A stretch of 64,000 bases of DNA. Origin: Ketobacter sp036337295 (GTDB lineage Bacteria > Pseudomonadota > Gammaproteobacteria > Pseudomonadales > Ketobacteraceae). Below the pieces are notes generated by a model. The model saw only the letters and a program-made list of their open reading frames with translations, did not search any database and was not told the DNA's origin. This document shows, piece by piece, positions 1 through 8,470 of this stretch. Location: assembly GCA_036337295.1 (NCBI GenBank), contig JAYZEN010000002.1, positions 1 through 64,000 of the forward strand. The letters run 5' to 3'. The stretch's first letter is position 1, and each line of letters opens with the position of its first letter. A program made the translations under genes and the position numbers.

Positions 1-145
1 TCCTGCCTGTCTTCCTGATACTGCTCCTAGCCATCACCCCACCAGCTTTCACCGTGCTCTTTACCTTTCACTGCACTCTTAACTAAGGCTCCAGCTCAGC
101 TCCAGCCCGTATACACGCAGAACGCACCGGTCACTGTCACAAAAT

Positions 146-181
146 CTTCGTTTTATTTCTATTGCGAAAACAAACGAAAGA
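146..181. promoter_or_regulatory. Probable GlpR operator upstream of glpD
   Basis: The AT-rich stretch holds inverted arms CTTCGTTT (146-153) and AAACGAAAG (172-180), with a further GCGAAAAC between them. DeoR-family GlpR repressors bind repeated TTCG/CGAA-type half sites in front of glycerol genes, and this sits about 60 bp before the glpD start. Binding is inferred; no glpR gene is in the window. The 145 bases before it show no gene I can support. Confidence 0.5.
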
Positions 182-240
182 AAATACACTTCAGTAACAC
201 GCTGCACGAATCAATTTGATTACTGTGAAGGGAGCGCCCC

Positions 241-1896
241 ATGCTCAGCCAATCCCCAGTTTCAGCCGTCAGTCATAACGCCGGCACCACTGAACAAAAC
301 GTCAATTTATCAAACAGTTATGACGTATTTGTGGTCGGTGGCGGCATCAATGGCTGCGGCATTGCTGCGGAAGCGACAGGCCGGGGGATGAAAGTGGGAC
401 TCTGCGAACAGGCCGATCTGGCCTCGGCAACCTCCTCCGCCAGCAGTAAATTGATTCACGGCGGCCTGCGCTATCTGGAACACTACGAATTCCGGCTGGT
501 GCGCGAGGCCCTGGCGGAGCGGGAGATCCTGCTGCACAAGGCCCCCCACCTGATCAAGCCCCTGCGCTTTGTACTGCCGCACCGGCCTCATCTGCGTCCG
601 GCCTGGATGATCCGTACAGGCCTGTTCATGTACGATCACCTGGCCCGTCGCAACAAGATCCCGGGCTCCCGGGGTTTGGCCTTCGATGGCACTGACCAGC
701 ATCCCGCCAACCCTTTACAGGATTCCATCGTCAAGGGTTTCGAATACTATGATTGCCGGGTGGACGATGCCCGCCTGGTGATCAACAATGCGCTGTCCGC
801 CCACGAGCAGGGAGCCGACATCCTGGTGCAAACCCGTTGTCTTAATGCCCAGCGACGGAATGGCCTGTGGTACATCACCCTGCAGCATATTCCCAGCGGC
901 CAGCGCCAGACCTGCACCGCCAAAACACTGGTGAACGCTGCCGGCCCCTGGGCCCAGCGTTTTATCGAGCACAGCCTGCAGGCGACCTCACCGCGCAAAA
1001 TCAATCTGATCAAGGGCAGCCACCTGGTCACCCGCAAACTGTACCAGGGCAATCAGGCCTACATCCTGCAAAATGAAGATCAGCGCATCGTCTTCGTGAT
1101 TCCCTATCAGGATGATTTCACCCTGATCGGCACCACCGACAAAGCCTATCATGGCGATCCTGCCCAGGTGGCCATGGATGCCGAAGAGGAAGCCTATCTG
1201 CTGGACATCGTTAACCGCCATTTCAAGCACGCCGTCAGCAGCGATGACGTGCTGTGGCGCTACTCCGGTGTGCGCCCCCTGTGTGATGACGAGTCGGATT
1301 CCCCCTCGGCCATGACCCGGGATTACACCCTGGAACTGCAGACCAACGCGCAGAACCAAGCCCCCTTGTTGAGCATCTTCGGCGGCAAGATCACCACCTA
1401 CCGCCGTCTGGCCCAGGCCGCCATGAAAGCGCTCGCGCCCCACCTGGAGAACCTGCAACCGGCAGTGGCGGATGCTACTGTGCTGCCTGGCGGGGACATC
1501 GGTGACACGGATTTCGATGTCTGGGTGGCCCTGGTGCAACACCAATACGAGTGGCTGGATGCTGAATACTGCCGCCGGATGTGCAATGCCTACGGTACGC
1601 GCATTCACACATTGCTTGAAGATTGTCGACAGCTTGCAGATCTGGGGCAGCATTTTGGTGCCGGACTGTTCCAGCGGGAAGTGGATTTTCTGATGCAACA
1701 GGAGTGGGCGCACAGCGCAGACGACATCCTCTGGCGCCGCAGTAAACTGGGGCTGCGCCTGAGCCCACCAGAAGCGCAACGCTTGTCAGACTATATAAGG
1801 CTCAAGGCTAAGGCCAAGTTGGTGGATGCCGGCCCGGCACAAGCCGAGTTGCCTTGCACTCCAACCAATGAGCCGGCATTGCGACAAGCCGTTTGA
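241..1896 (+). CDS. glpD: Aerobic glycerol-3-phosphate dehydrogenase
   Basis: GlpD oxidises sn-glycerol-3-phosphate to dihydroxyacetone phosphate at the inner membrane and passes electrons to quinone. The 551-residue protein has the N-terminal FAD-binding Rossmann motif VFVVGGGINGCG (about residues 30-41), the SSKLIHGGLRYLE block, the AAGPWA segment and the FGGKITTYRRLAQ segment near residue 380, followed by the C-terminal helical domain. This is close to the usual length plus a polar N-terminal extension of about 25 residues. The ATG has an AGGGAG ribosome site 7 bases upstream. A GlpR-like site lies upstream. The kinase and facilitator genes normally linked to it are not visible here. Confidence 0.95.
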   Translation: MLSQSPVSAVSHNAGTTEQNVNLSNSYDVFVVGGGINGCGIAAEATGRGMKVGLCEQADLASATSSASSKLIHGGLRYLEHYEFRLVREALAEREILLHKAPHLIKPLRFVLPHRPHLRPAWMIRTGLFMYDHLARRNKIPGSRGLAFDGTDQHPANPLQDSIVKGFEYYDCRVDDARLVINNALSAHEQGADILVQTRCLNAQRRNGLWYITLQHIPSGQRQTCTAKTLVNAAGPWAQRFIEHSLQATSPRKINLIKGSHLVTRKLYQGNQAYILQNEDQRIVFVIPYQDDFTLIGTTDKAYHGDPAQVAMDAEEEAYLLDIVNRHFKHAVSSDDVLWRYSGVRPLCDDESDSPSAMTRDYTLELQTNAQNQAPLLSIFGGKITTYRRLAQAAMKALAPHLENLQPAVADATVLPGGDIGDTDFDVWVALVQHQYEWLDAEYCRRMCNAYGTRIHTLLEDCRQLADLGQHFGAGLFQREVDFLMQQEWAHSADDILWRRSKLGLRLSPPEAQRLSDYIRLKAKAKLVDAGPAQAELPCTPTNEPALRQAV

Positions 1897-1953
1897 GCGC
1901 GCCTTTTTAAGCGACTTTGGTAAGCGACGTTGCAAGCACCCCTTTTCATGGGC

Positions 1954-1981
1954 ACTTTTGCACGCGGACTTTTGCACGCGG
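1954..1981. repeat. Two tandem copies of a 14-bp unit
   Basis: ACTTTTGCACGCGG occurs twice head to tail in the 215-bp glpD-metR gap. It may be replication slippage or a doubled protein site. No known function is assigned. Confidence 0.6.
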
Positions 1982-2077
1982 ACTCTGCCGGCTCCGAACT
2001 TTTATTTAGTCCTGGTCTGGGTGACAATACCCCGCTGTTGCATTCTCGCCACACAGCATTACACCACTACCGAACCC

Positions 2078-2107
2078 AATTATTTCGGAACAAATTATTG
2101 CGGAACA
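2078..2107. repeat. Two tandem copies of a 15-bp unit just before metR
   Basis: AATTATTTCGGAACA is followed directly by AATTATTGCGGAACA, one mismatch in 15. The second copy ends four bases before the metR ATG, where a ribosome site would normally be. The first copy can also pair with the CCGAA at 2070-2074. This could be an autoregulatory site or part of an unusual translation-start context. Confidence 0.65.
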
Positions 2108-2111
2108 AAGC

Positions 2112-3056
2112 ATGGCACGCATCGAAGTCAAACATCTGCGCACGCTGGTTGCCCTGAGGGATTGCGGCAGCCTGGTGGATGCCGCGCAACAGGTACACCT
2201 CACCCAGTCCGCGCTGTCCCATCAACTGAAAGAACTGGAAGACCGCCTGGGGCAGCCGGTGGTGATCCGCAAATCCAAACCGTTGAAGTTCACCAAAGGC
2301 GGAGAACGACTGCTGCAACTGGCGGAACAGGTGCTGCCCGCGGTGGAGCAGGCGGAACAGGATATCGTGCGTCTGGCTGAGGGCAAGCAGGGTCGTTTGC
2401 ACATTGCCATAGAATGCCATAGTTGTTTTGACTGGTTGATGCCCACCATTGACGAATACCGGGAAGACTGGCCAGACGTAGAAATCGACCTGATCAGTGG
2501 CTTCAACTTTGATCCCCTGCCGGCACTGGCGCGGGCAGAACTGGATCTGGTGATCACCTCCGATCCGCAAAACCTGCCGGGCATCCGCTATATTCCCCTG
2601 TTTCAGTATGAGGCCCTGCTCTGCGTGGCCAAGCATCACCCCCTGACCAAAAAGCCGGTGATCCAGCCCCAGGACCTGGCCGGCGAAACGCTCATCACCT
2701 ACCCGGTGGAGCATGCCCGGCTGGATATCTTCAAGTACTTCCTGCTGCCGGCCAACGTGCAACCGGCCCACACCCGGACTGCGGAGCTGACCATCATGAT
2801 CATTCAACTGGTGGCCTCCGGTCGTGGCGTATGCGCCCTGCCAAACTGGGGCATTACGGATTATCTGGAAAAAGGCTATGTGGTGGCGCGCTCACTGGGG
2901 GACGACGGCATCTGGGCTAACCTGTATGCTGCCATTCGTGAGGATCAGGCGGAATCGCCTTATATGGAAGAGTTTATCAACACGGCCAGGCTGTGCAGCC
3001 AACAGAACCTGCGCGGCATACTGGCTGTCGTGCCAGAAGAAGCTCCGGGGGATTAG
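2112..3056 (+). CDS. metR: LysR-type regulator of methionine biosynthesis MetR
   Basis: This 314-residue LysR-family protein activates methionine biosynthesis genes with homocysteine as co-inducer in well-studied enterics. The N-terminal winged helix (IEVKHLRTLVALRDCGSLVDAA then TQSALSHQLKELE) and the effector-domain blocks IAIECHSC, ELDLVITSD, TYPVEHARLDIF and GVCALPNW match MetR rather than other LysR proteins. The stop codon overlaps that of rstB, which converges on it (4-bp overlap). There is no clear Shine-Dalgarno sequence: the ATG follows a tandem repeat. metE or metF is not in the window, so its target is elsewhere. Confidence 0.88.
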   Translation: MARIEVKHLRTLVALRDCGSLVDAAQQVHLTQSALSHQLKELEDRLGQPVVIRKSKPLKFTKGGERLLQLAEQVLPAVEQAEQDIVRLAEGKQGRLHIAIECHSCFDWLMPTIDEYREDWPDVEIDLISGFNFDPLPALARAELDLVITSDPQNLPGIRYIPLFQYEALLCVAKHHPLTKKPVIQPQDLAGETLITYPVEHARLDIFKYFLLPANVQPAHTRTAELTIMIIQLVASGRGVCALPNWGITDYLEKGYVVARSLGDDGIWANLYAAIREDQAESPYMEEFINTARLCSQQNLRGILAVVPEEAPGD

Positions 3057-4678
3057 TTCGACTCCCTGAGGCTTTGCAAACGGGGCCAGAGGAAACTGAA
3101 TTTGGCCCCGCCCAATTCGCTCTCCCCTACCCGCACTCGCCCACCGTGCCAATAGGCGATCCGGTTCACAATCGACAATCCCAAGCCATAGCCACCGGAC
3201 GCCCGGGTGCGACTGTCGTCCAAACGGGTGAACGGCTGGAACACCCGCTTGCGATCGGATTCGGGAATGCCCGGACCATCATCGTGCACATCAATGCGGA
3301 ACACATCCCCCATAGCAGAGAACGTGATCTCCACCCGCCCCTGGGCATAGCGTAGAGCATTGCCCACCAGGTTCTGCACCACGCGATGGATATAACGTTC
3401 CTCCCCTTCCGCGTAGCAACGCTCCTCCGGCAGGTCCGGCGCCACATACACCACGGCCTTGTCGCCGGACAGCGCCTTGCTCTCCTGTTCCACCCGCCGC
3501 ATCAGGGCATCCAGGTCGATCATCACAAAATCCAGTACCGGAGTGCCTTCCTCCAGCTTGGAATAGGTGAGAATCTCATCGATGAGTTTGTCCAGCTGTT
3601 CGATATCCAGGTCGATAAGATCCACCTGCCGCAATCGCTGCTCGTCGTTCTCAGCGTCGATCAGCATTTCCAGGCCAAACCGAATCCGGGCCACCGGCGT
3701 GCGCAGCTCATGGGACACCGCCCGGGTCAATTCTTTCTGGGAATTCAGCAGGCGCTGGATGTGCTCGGTCATGCCGTTCAATGTGCCCGCCAGCTGGCCG
3801 ATGGCATCGGAGCCTTCCACCGGAGCCCGCGCATTGAGGTCACCGCCGCGGATGCGCAACACGGCTTTTTCCAGCGCAGAAAGCCGGTTCTCCAGGGGTT
3901 TCACCAACAGATAAACCGCAAACCCCACCAGCCCCAACGCGATTACCACCATCACCGCCATCAGCTCAAACGGGTACCAGTTGAACATGTTCTGGGGCCC
4001 GAGCTGCAGCACCTCGCCAGTTTCGTTCAGCAGTTTATAGGCGGTGATCTGTGTGTTGTTGCCGCGGTTGCCGGCAAAATTGGCCACGGCCTGCTCCTCA
4101 TTGAACAGGCGATGTTTCTTGTCGTCGTCCAGCTTGACTTCAAACGGCGCAATGCGGCGCACGGGAAAACCGAAGGTTTTATTGATCTGGGCAAGGCGGG
4201 CATTCCATTCGTTTACCGGATAGCGGGACAGGTACTGAGCGATCAGCTCGGCCATACCGCGGCCCTGCTGTTCCGTCATGTATTCGCCCCGGGCCACCAG
4301 ATAACGCGTCCCCTCCCGATAGGGAATCGAGACAATGGCTTCACCTTCCCGGTTGAACTCGTCCAGAATGCGCAGAACCACCTTGTTCTCTTTCAGCTCC
4401 TCGCGCTGGGTGTTGGTAAGTTCCAATTGATCCAGGCCTACCAGCGTCATGCGTGAATCCAGCATGTGGCCGACTTCCTGCACCCAACGCTCCCGGTAGT
4501 CTTCCGGCTGACTGGCAGTGAGATCCGCTATCAACTGTACTGGCCCGGTGATCAGGGCACCGCGAAAATACTGCAGGCGGAAGAAATTAATGGCTTCGAG
4601 TGAAACGTAGAACGCAATACCAATCACGAGGCAGACCATGATCATGCCACCGTATATGCGCAGGAAAATACTGTTCAA
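3053..4678 (-). CDS. rstB: Sensor histidine kinase RstB-like
   Basis: An inner-membrane sensor kinase of 541 residues. Two transmembrane helices (about residues 10-30 and 236-258) flank a periplasmic domain of about 200 residues. A HAMP segment follows, then the dimerisation box with phospho-acceptor His323 in AVSHELRTPVARIRFG, and the ATPase N box NLVGNALRYA and G boxes DDGPGIP and GGYGLGLSIV. The order response regulator then kinase, and the overall similarity, fit RstAB. It is 36 bp downstream of the regulator gene. A 7-bp inverted repeat (4702-4724) overlaps the regulator's stop codon and could affect read-through. The signal sensed is not known. Confidence 0.85.
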   Translation of the reverse strand: MNSIFLRIYGGMIMVCLVIGIAFYVSLEAINFFRLQYFRGALITGPVQLIADLTASQPEDYRERWVQEVGHMLDSRMTLVGLDQLELTNTQREELKENKVVLRILDEFNREGEAIVSIPYREGTRYLVARGEYMTEQQGRGMAELIAQYLSRYPVNEWNARLAQINKTFGFPVRRIAPFEVKLDDDKKHRLFNEEQAVANFAGNRGNNTQITAYKLLNETGEVLQLGPQNMFNWYPFELMAVMVVIALGLVGFAVYLLVKPLENRLSALEKAVLRIRGGDLNARAPVEGSDAIGQLAGTLNGMTEHIQRLLNSQKELTRAVSHELRTPVARIRFGLEMLIDAENDEQRLRQVDLIDLDIEQLDKLIDEILTYSKLEEGTPVLDFVMIDLDALMRRVEQESKALSGDKAVVYVAPDLPEERCYAEGEERYIHRVVQNLVGNALRYAQGRVEITFSAMGDVFRIDVHDDGPGIPESDRKRVFQPFTRLDDSRTRASGGYGLGLSIVNRIAYWHGGRVRVGESELGGAKFSFLWPRLQSLRESN

Positions 4679-4714
4679 AGGGCTTCAACCTTTACAGCCT
4701 GCCTCACCCGTTGA

Positions 4715-5455
4715 TCAGGTGAGGTCTCTGACAAACAAATAACCTTTGCTGCGAACTGTCTTGATGCGGCGGGGATTCATCGGGTCGTCTCCCACCTTGG
4801 GGCGAATCCGCGACACCCGTACATCAATGGAGCGATCCTGGCCGTCATACTGAATCCCCCGCAACCGCTCAAAGATTTCCTCACGGGACAAGATGGAACC
4901 GGCATTGGAGGCCAGCAACCACAACAGGTCGTATTCAGCACTGGTGAGATCCACAGCCGCTCCACCCAACCAGACTTCACGGGCGCTGTTATCAATGACC
5001 AGGTCACCGAACTCGAGGCGGTTCTGGGTGGACTCTGAGTTGTTTTTCTCCTGTTGCGCGTCACTGCTGTCAGACCGTCGCAGCAACGCACGAATTCGGG
5101 CCAGCAATACCCGGGGTTTGACCGGTTTCGCCACATAATCATCGGCGCCCATTTCCAGGCCGAGCACCTGATCCACGTCGTCAGTCCGGGCGGTCAACAT
5201 CAGGATGGGTTTCTTATACTTGTCGCGTACACTCTTGCACACTTCCAGGCCGTCGGCCCCGGGCAGCATCAGGTCCAACACCACCATGTCCGGCTGGCGA
5301 TCAATGATGGCGCTGATGGCCAGGTTTCCATCTCCGATGATCTCCACCTTCAAACCATTGCCGCGCAGGTACTCCGCGGTCAATTCCGCCAGGCGTTCGT
5401 CATCTTCGACGATTATCACATAGGGCTGGCTGTTCTCGTTGGTATCTGTGCGCAT
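4715..5455 (-). CDS. rstA: OmpR-family response regulator RstA-like
   Basis: A 246-residue OmpR/PhoB-type regulator. The receiver domain has acidic residues EDDE (17-20), the phospho-acceptor Asp61 in VVLDLMLPG and Lys at AKPVKPRVLLARI; a serine/asparagine-rich linker leads to a winged-helix DNA-binding domain ending in IKTVRSKGYLFV. It is the first gene of a two-gene operon with rstB. Promoter signals would lie in the AT-rich 5456-5680 stretch. I did not find a clear RstA box there. Confidence 0.88.
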   Translation of the reverse strand: MRTDTNENSQPYVIIVEDDERLAELTAEYLRGNGLKVEIIGDGNLAISAIIDRQPDMVVLDLMLPGADGLEVCKSVRDKYKKPILMLTARTDDVDQVLGLEMGADDYVAKPVKPRVLLARIRALLRRSDSSDAQQEKNNSESTQNRLEFGDLVIDNSAREVWLGGAAVDLTSAEYDLLWLLASNAGSILSREEIFERLRGIQYDGQDRSIDVRVSRIRPKVGDDPMNPRRIKTVRSKGYLFVRDLT

Positions 5456-5680
5456 GGCTGCGACCTCTTGAACCTTGCTATGTCTATAAAAATATTATGT
5501 TTTTTTAACGACTTACCTACAAAGATAGGTTGTATACGACAACTGCGCCAGTTTTATCAAGCGCATCGTTCAAATTTTGTAGCCTAGGTTATAACAGCAG
5601 CCTCTAATTGAGCTAGGCAAAATTTTCAATCTACACAGCAACCCCACATTTTATCCACAGCTTTTCCACTGCAAGTCACC
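5456..5680. other. AT-rich intergenic upstream of rstA
   Basis: No gene seen. The stretch is markedly AT-rich compared with the flanking genes and presumably carries the rstA promoter. It has one perfect DnaA-box match, TTATCCACA, at 5652-5660; one copy alone does not indicate an origin. Confidence 0.6.
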
Positions 5681-5681
5681 T

Positions 5682-5852
5682 TGATAAGGCCATTATGGCG
5701 CACTATCTTGTAGTGTACTGGTTATTCAATAACTAGATGTTGTATCTGTCTCCCAATACGGACTTTATTGGCTTTGTACCGAAAATAACTATAACAACCG
5801 AAAACCGCGCTATTCCTGCCCCGCATCGTCCCCGCGATGGCGGGGATTTTTT
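5682..5852 (+). ncRNA. Candidate small RNA between rstA and tag
   Basis: A sigma-70-like promoter TTGATA (5682-5687), 17-bp spacer, TATCTT (5705-5710) is followed about 130 bases later by a GC hairpin CCCCGC/GCGGGG with loop GATG (5831-5846) and a T-run to 5852. Only a short, codon-poor reading frame lies between. This layout suits a short untranslated transcript that ends before tag. It could instead be the terminated leader of tag. Expression is unproven. Confidence 0.4.
5830..5852 (+). terminator. Rho-independent terminator before tag
   Basis: CCCCGC, loop GATG, GCGGGG, then ATTTTTTT. It is a six-bp GC stem with a T-tract in the plus direction. Confidence 0.65.
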
Positions 5853-5908
5853 TCTGTTTTGTCATATTTTGGTTATGATGCTGCCTCGGCCCGGTAGCGA
5901 GAACCCCT

Positions 5909-6490
5909 ATGAACCTGAAACGCTGTGATTGGTGTGGTGATGACGAGTTGTATCGACAGTATCATGACGACGAATGGGGAGTGCCCTGTTTCAATGAAGC
6001 AGTCCTGTTCGAGTTCCTGCTGTTGGAAGGGGCCCAGGCCGGCCTCAGCTGGATTACCATTCTTCGCAAGCGGGAAAACTACAGGGCGGCGTTCGATCAG
6101 TTCGATCCCGCAAAAATCGCGCGCTACACCCCTAAAAAGATCGAGAAGCTGCTGACCAACCCCGGTATCGTCCGCAACCGCCTGAAGGTGGAAAGTGCGG
6201 TTCGCAACGCCCGGGCCTACCTTGCCATAACGGAAAGAGAGTCCAGCTTTTCTGACTACATCTGGCAGTTCGTGGACGGGGAGCCGAAGCAAAACCGCTG
6301 GAAGTCCATGGCTCAGGTGCCCGCCTCCACCCCGCAATCCGACCACATGAGCAAGCAGCTCAAGAAGGACGGTTTCAACTTCGTGGGCAGCACCATTTGT
6401 TACGCGTATATGCAGTCCATGGGCATGGTGAACGATCATCTGACCACTTGCTTCCGCCATCAGGAGTGCGCCGTTGTCAGTCGAACCTAA
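5909..6490 (+). CDS. tag: DNA-3-methyladenine glycosylase I
   Basis: Tag removes 3-methyladenine from alkylated DNA as the first step of base excision repair. The 193-residue protein starts with the zinc-site Cys in KRCDWCGDD, then YHDDEWGVP, the FLLLEGAQAGLSWITIL helix and the VGSTICYAYMQSMGMVNDH segment, all typical of the family; length is normal. The downstream TM2 gene overlaps its end by 17 bp, so the two are probably co-transcribed. The ribosome site is weak. Confidence 0.93.
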   Translation: MNLKRCDWCGDDELYRQYHDDEWGVPCFNEAVLFEFLLLEGAQAGLSWITILRKRENYRAAFDQFDPAKIARYTPKKIEKLLTNPGIVRNRLKVESAVRNARAYLAITERESSFSDYIWQFVDGEPKQNRWKSMAQVPASTPQSDHMSKQLKKDGFNFVGSTICYAYMQSMGMVNDHLTTCFRHQECAVVSRT

Positions 6491-6710
6491 GCGCCCAAAG
6501 TCCCGTCGAAAAATTTTGCCGGCGCTGTTGCTGTGCCTGGTGTTTGGACTGTTCGGCACCCACCGCTTTTATGTGGGCAAGGTGGGCACCGGGATTCTGC
6601 AGATGCTGACCCTGGGCGGACTCGGATTCTGGGTGCTGTTTGACGCCGTGCTGCTGGTCCTGGGCAAGTTCGTGGACGCCCAGGGCGCCCAGCTGCGGGA
6701 CTGGGCCTAG
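6474..6710 (+). CDS. TM2-domain membrane protein
   Basis: A 78-residue inner-membrane protein. A basic N-terminus is followed by two hydrophobic helices, ILPALLLCLVFGLFG and GILQMLTLGGLGFWVLFDAV, around the TM2 signature GTHRFYVGKVGTG. The function of TM2 proteins in bacteria is generally unknown. I place the start at TTG 6474, inside the end of tag, because AGGAG lies 8 bases upstream and no ATG is available in frame. Translational coupling to tag is likely. Confidence 0.8.
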   Translation: MSVEPKRPKSRRKILPALLLCLVFGLFGTHRFYVGKVGTGILQMLTLGGLGFWVLFDAVLLVLGKFVDAQGAQLRDWA

Positions 6711-6723
6711 TGTTTCCAGCCGC

Positions 6724-8001
6724 TCAGTTCACCAGGTCGTAAAATCGGTCCGCGAGGATATTGCGAAACGGTCCGCGCCGCCCTTCCACCTGTTCCGCAC
6801 AGCGAATGATGGCCCCGTTCAAGCGGGCGATGCGGGTATCACCAAATGGTGACGTCCCGCCGCTGCTGTTAACGATGAAGCCCACCCCCAAACGTCGGCC
6901 CGGATCGCACCAGGCGCCGGAGCCACCCCAGCCAAAATGACCGAAGGCCTCTGGCGTCCGCGGACCGGTAGTGAACACCCGATGGAAGCCCAGTCGCCAA
7001 TGCATCGGCAACGGCACCACCCGATCCACCCGACGGCTCTGGATTTCCGCCATGGCCCGCACCCGTTGCGGCGATAAAATCCTCACGCCGTCCAACTCGC
7101 CGCCGGCTGCGATGGCACCGTACATGCGGGCCAATGAGCGGGCGGTAAACATCCCGTTCGCTGCGGGAATGCAACTCTGTACCACTTTCGGATCGTTAAA
7201 ACTGAGGCGACCGATACCGCGGGGCGCCAGACCGGCCGCAAAGCCGTTGGGATCAGCCCCCAGCAGGCGGACACCGCTGCTGATCAATTGCCCCTGGGCC
7301 TGGCGGATCAGGTTGGGTCGGGAACGGGACGCAGCAGACCCGGAAGGCGGCCGGGATTCTTCCGCATAGGCCGCCAGGATCGCCCGACGCGACATGTGTT
7401 CATCCGGCAACCCCACAAACATCCCGTCCAACCCCAACGGTGCAACCAGCAGTTCGAACATCAATTCAGAGAAGGCCTTCCCGGTAACCCGGCTCATCAC
7501 CTCCCCCAACAACCAGCCATAGGTGAGACCATGGTAGCCATGGCTGGTGCCCGGTCGATGACTGGGGGTAGCCTGTTCCAGGCGGCCGATCATGTGCTCC
7601 CAATCCAGCATGTGGGTGGCGTCATCAATCATGCCGCGAATGTCGTACAGGCCGCTTTGATGGCACAGCAGGTGGCGAATGGTGATCTCGTCTTTACCGG
7701 AACCTTTGAATTCCGGCCAGTAAAAGGCTACCGGCCGGTCATACTCAATCAGCCCACGGTCCGCCAGGATGTGCATCATCACCGAGGCCACACCTTTGGT
7801 GGTGGAGAAGGACAGCGCCAGCGTATCCTCCAGCCAGGGATTGCCCTGCTTGTCCCGCTTTCCGGCCCAGATGTCCACTACCCCTTGGCCCTGGTAGTAC
7901 ACTGACAGGGCGGCGCCGCTGAGCCCATCTTCCGGAATCTGGCGGACAAATTCCGAGGCTACCGCCCCGAAACCCGGGTGGACATAACCTTTGTATTGCA
8001 T
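6724..8001 (-). CDS. Beta-lactamase-family serine hydrolase (EstB-like)
   Basis: A 425-residue class C beta-lactamase-fold hydrolase of the esterase/penicillin-binding type. The nucleophile motif SxxK is STTK in LSFSTTKGVASVM; the tyrosine motif lies in HGYHGLTYGWLLGE, and the third motif region is HFGWGGSGAWCDP. There is no signal peptide, so it probably acts in the cytoplasm on ester or amide substrates; the true substrate is unknown. The arsR stop and this ATG share one base (TGATG), so the pair is translationally coupled and under one operator. Confidence 0.85.
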   Translation of the reverse strand: MQYKGYVHPGFGAVASEFVRQIPEDGLSGAALSVYYQGQGVVDIWAGKRDKQGNPWLEDTLALSFSTTKGVASVMMHILADRGLIEYDRPVAFYWPEFKGSGKDEITIRHLLCHQSGLYDIRGMIDDATHMLDWEHMIGRLEQATPSHRPGTSHGYHGLTYGWLLGEVMSRVTGKAFSELMFELLVAPLGLDGMFVGLPDEHMSRRAILAAYAEESRPPSGSAASRSRPNLIRQAQGQLISSGVRLLGADPNGFAAGLAPRGIGRLSFNDPKVVQSCIPAANGMFTARSLARMYGAIAAGGELDGVRILSPQRVRAMAEIQSRRVDRVVPLPMHWRLGFHRVFTTGPRTPEAFGHFGWGGSGAWCDPGRRLGVGFIVNSSGGTSPFGDTRIARLNGAIIRCAEQVEGRRGPFRNILADRFYDLVN

Positions 8002-8294
8002 CACACCTGCTCCTGGAAAAATTGCTGCAAGTTCCGGTATGTGGTTTCGTTCAGGTAACAGGTCACAAACTTGCCCTGGCGTTCCACACTGATCAGCTCC
8101 GCATTCACCAGCTCTTTGATATGGTGGGACACGGTGGGTGCCCCCACATTGAGCGCGTTGATGAAGTCCGTCAGGGCGCAGCCTGCCAACGCCTGGGAAG
8201 ACAGGGCCCGGCGCTGTATGATCTCCTGATAGATCTGTAATCGGTTGGGGTGTGACAGAGCTTTGAAGGCCTTCGCCAACTGACGGTTATCCAC
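8001..8294 (-). CDS. ArsR-family winged-helix regulator
   Basis: A 97-residue ArsR/SmtB-type repressor. Typical features are FKALSHPNRLQIYQ near the N-terminus, the recognition helix VGAPTVSHHIKELVNAELI and the wing VERQGKFVTCYL. It lacks the ELCVC metal box; a single Cys occurs in ALAGCALTD, so metal sensing is not supported. It starts with GTG. It is the first gene of an operon with the serine hydrolase and has a palindromic operator 25 bp upstream, so it likely represses itself and the hydrolase. Confidence 0.85.
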   Translation of the reverse strand: MDNRQLAKAFKALSHPNRLQIYQEIIQRRALSSQALAGCALTDFINALNVGAPTVSHHIKELVNAELISVERQGKFVTCYLNETTYRNLQQFFQEQV

Positions 8295-8317
8295 CTGATG
8301 GGTTCTCCCGGAATTTC

Positions 8318-8333
8318 ATACTTCGACAAGTAT
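8318..8333. promoter_or_regulatory. Palindromic operator upstream of arsR-type gene
   Basis: ATACTT-CGAC-AAGTAT is a perfect six-bp inverted repeat about 25 bp before the regulator's start, within the divergent region shared with tcdA. This is the kind of site ArsR-family dimers bind. Binding is inferred. Confidence 0.55.
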
Positions 8334-8470
8334 AAAACTAATCCAAGGTCAGAGCACCCCAGGCATGCCCTCTATTCACCCCCTATCCACCTCCCTGTCC
8401 ACTCCTTTATAATGCGCCGTTTTCATGCTGCGCGTCCCTCGGCGCGCCCTTGCCGGGGCCAGGTTTATTC

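Noticed and set aside
3386..4456. A 356-codon plus-strand frame opposite rstB
   Set aside because: Shadow of the sensor kinase gene, rich in His and Gln with no domain.
5652..5660. Perfect DnaA box TTATCCACA
   Set aside because: A single copy occurs by chance often enough; there is no cluster, AT-rich unwinding array or dnaA/dnaN neighbour, so no origin is claimed.
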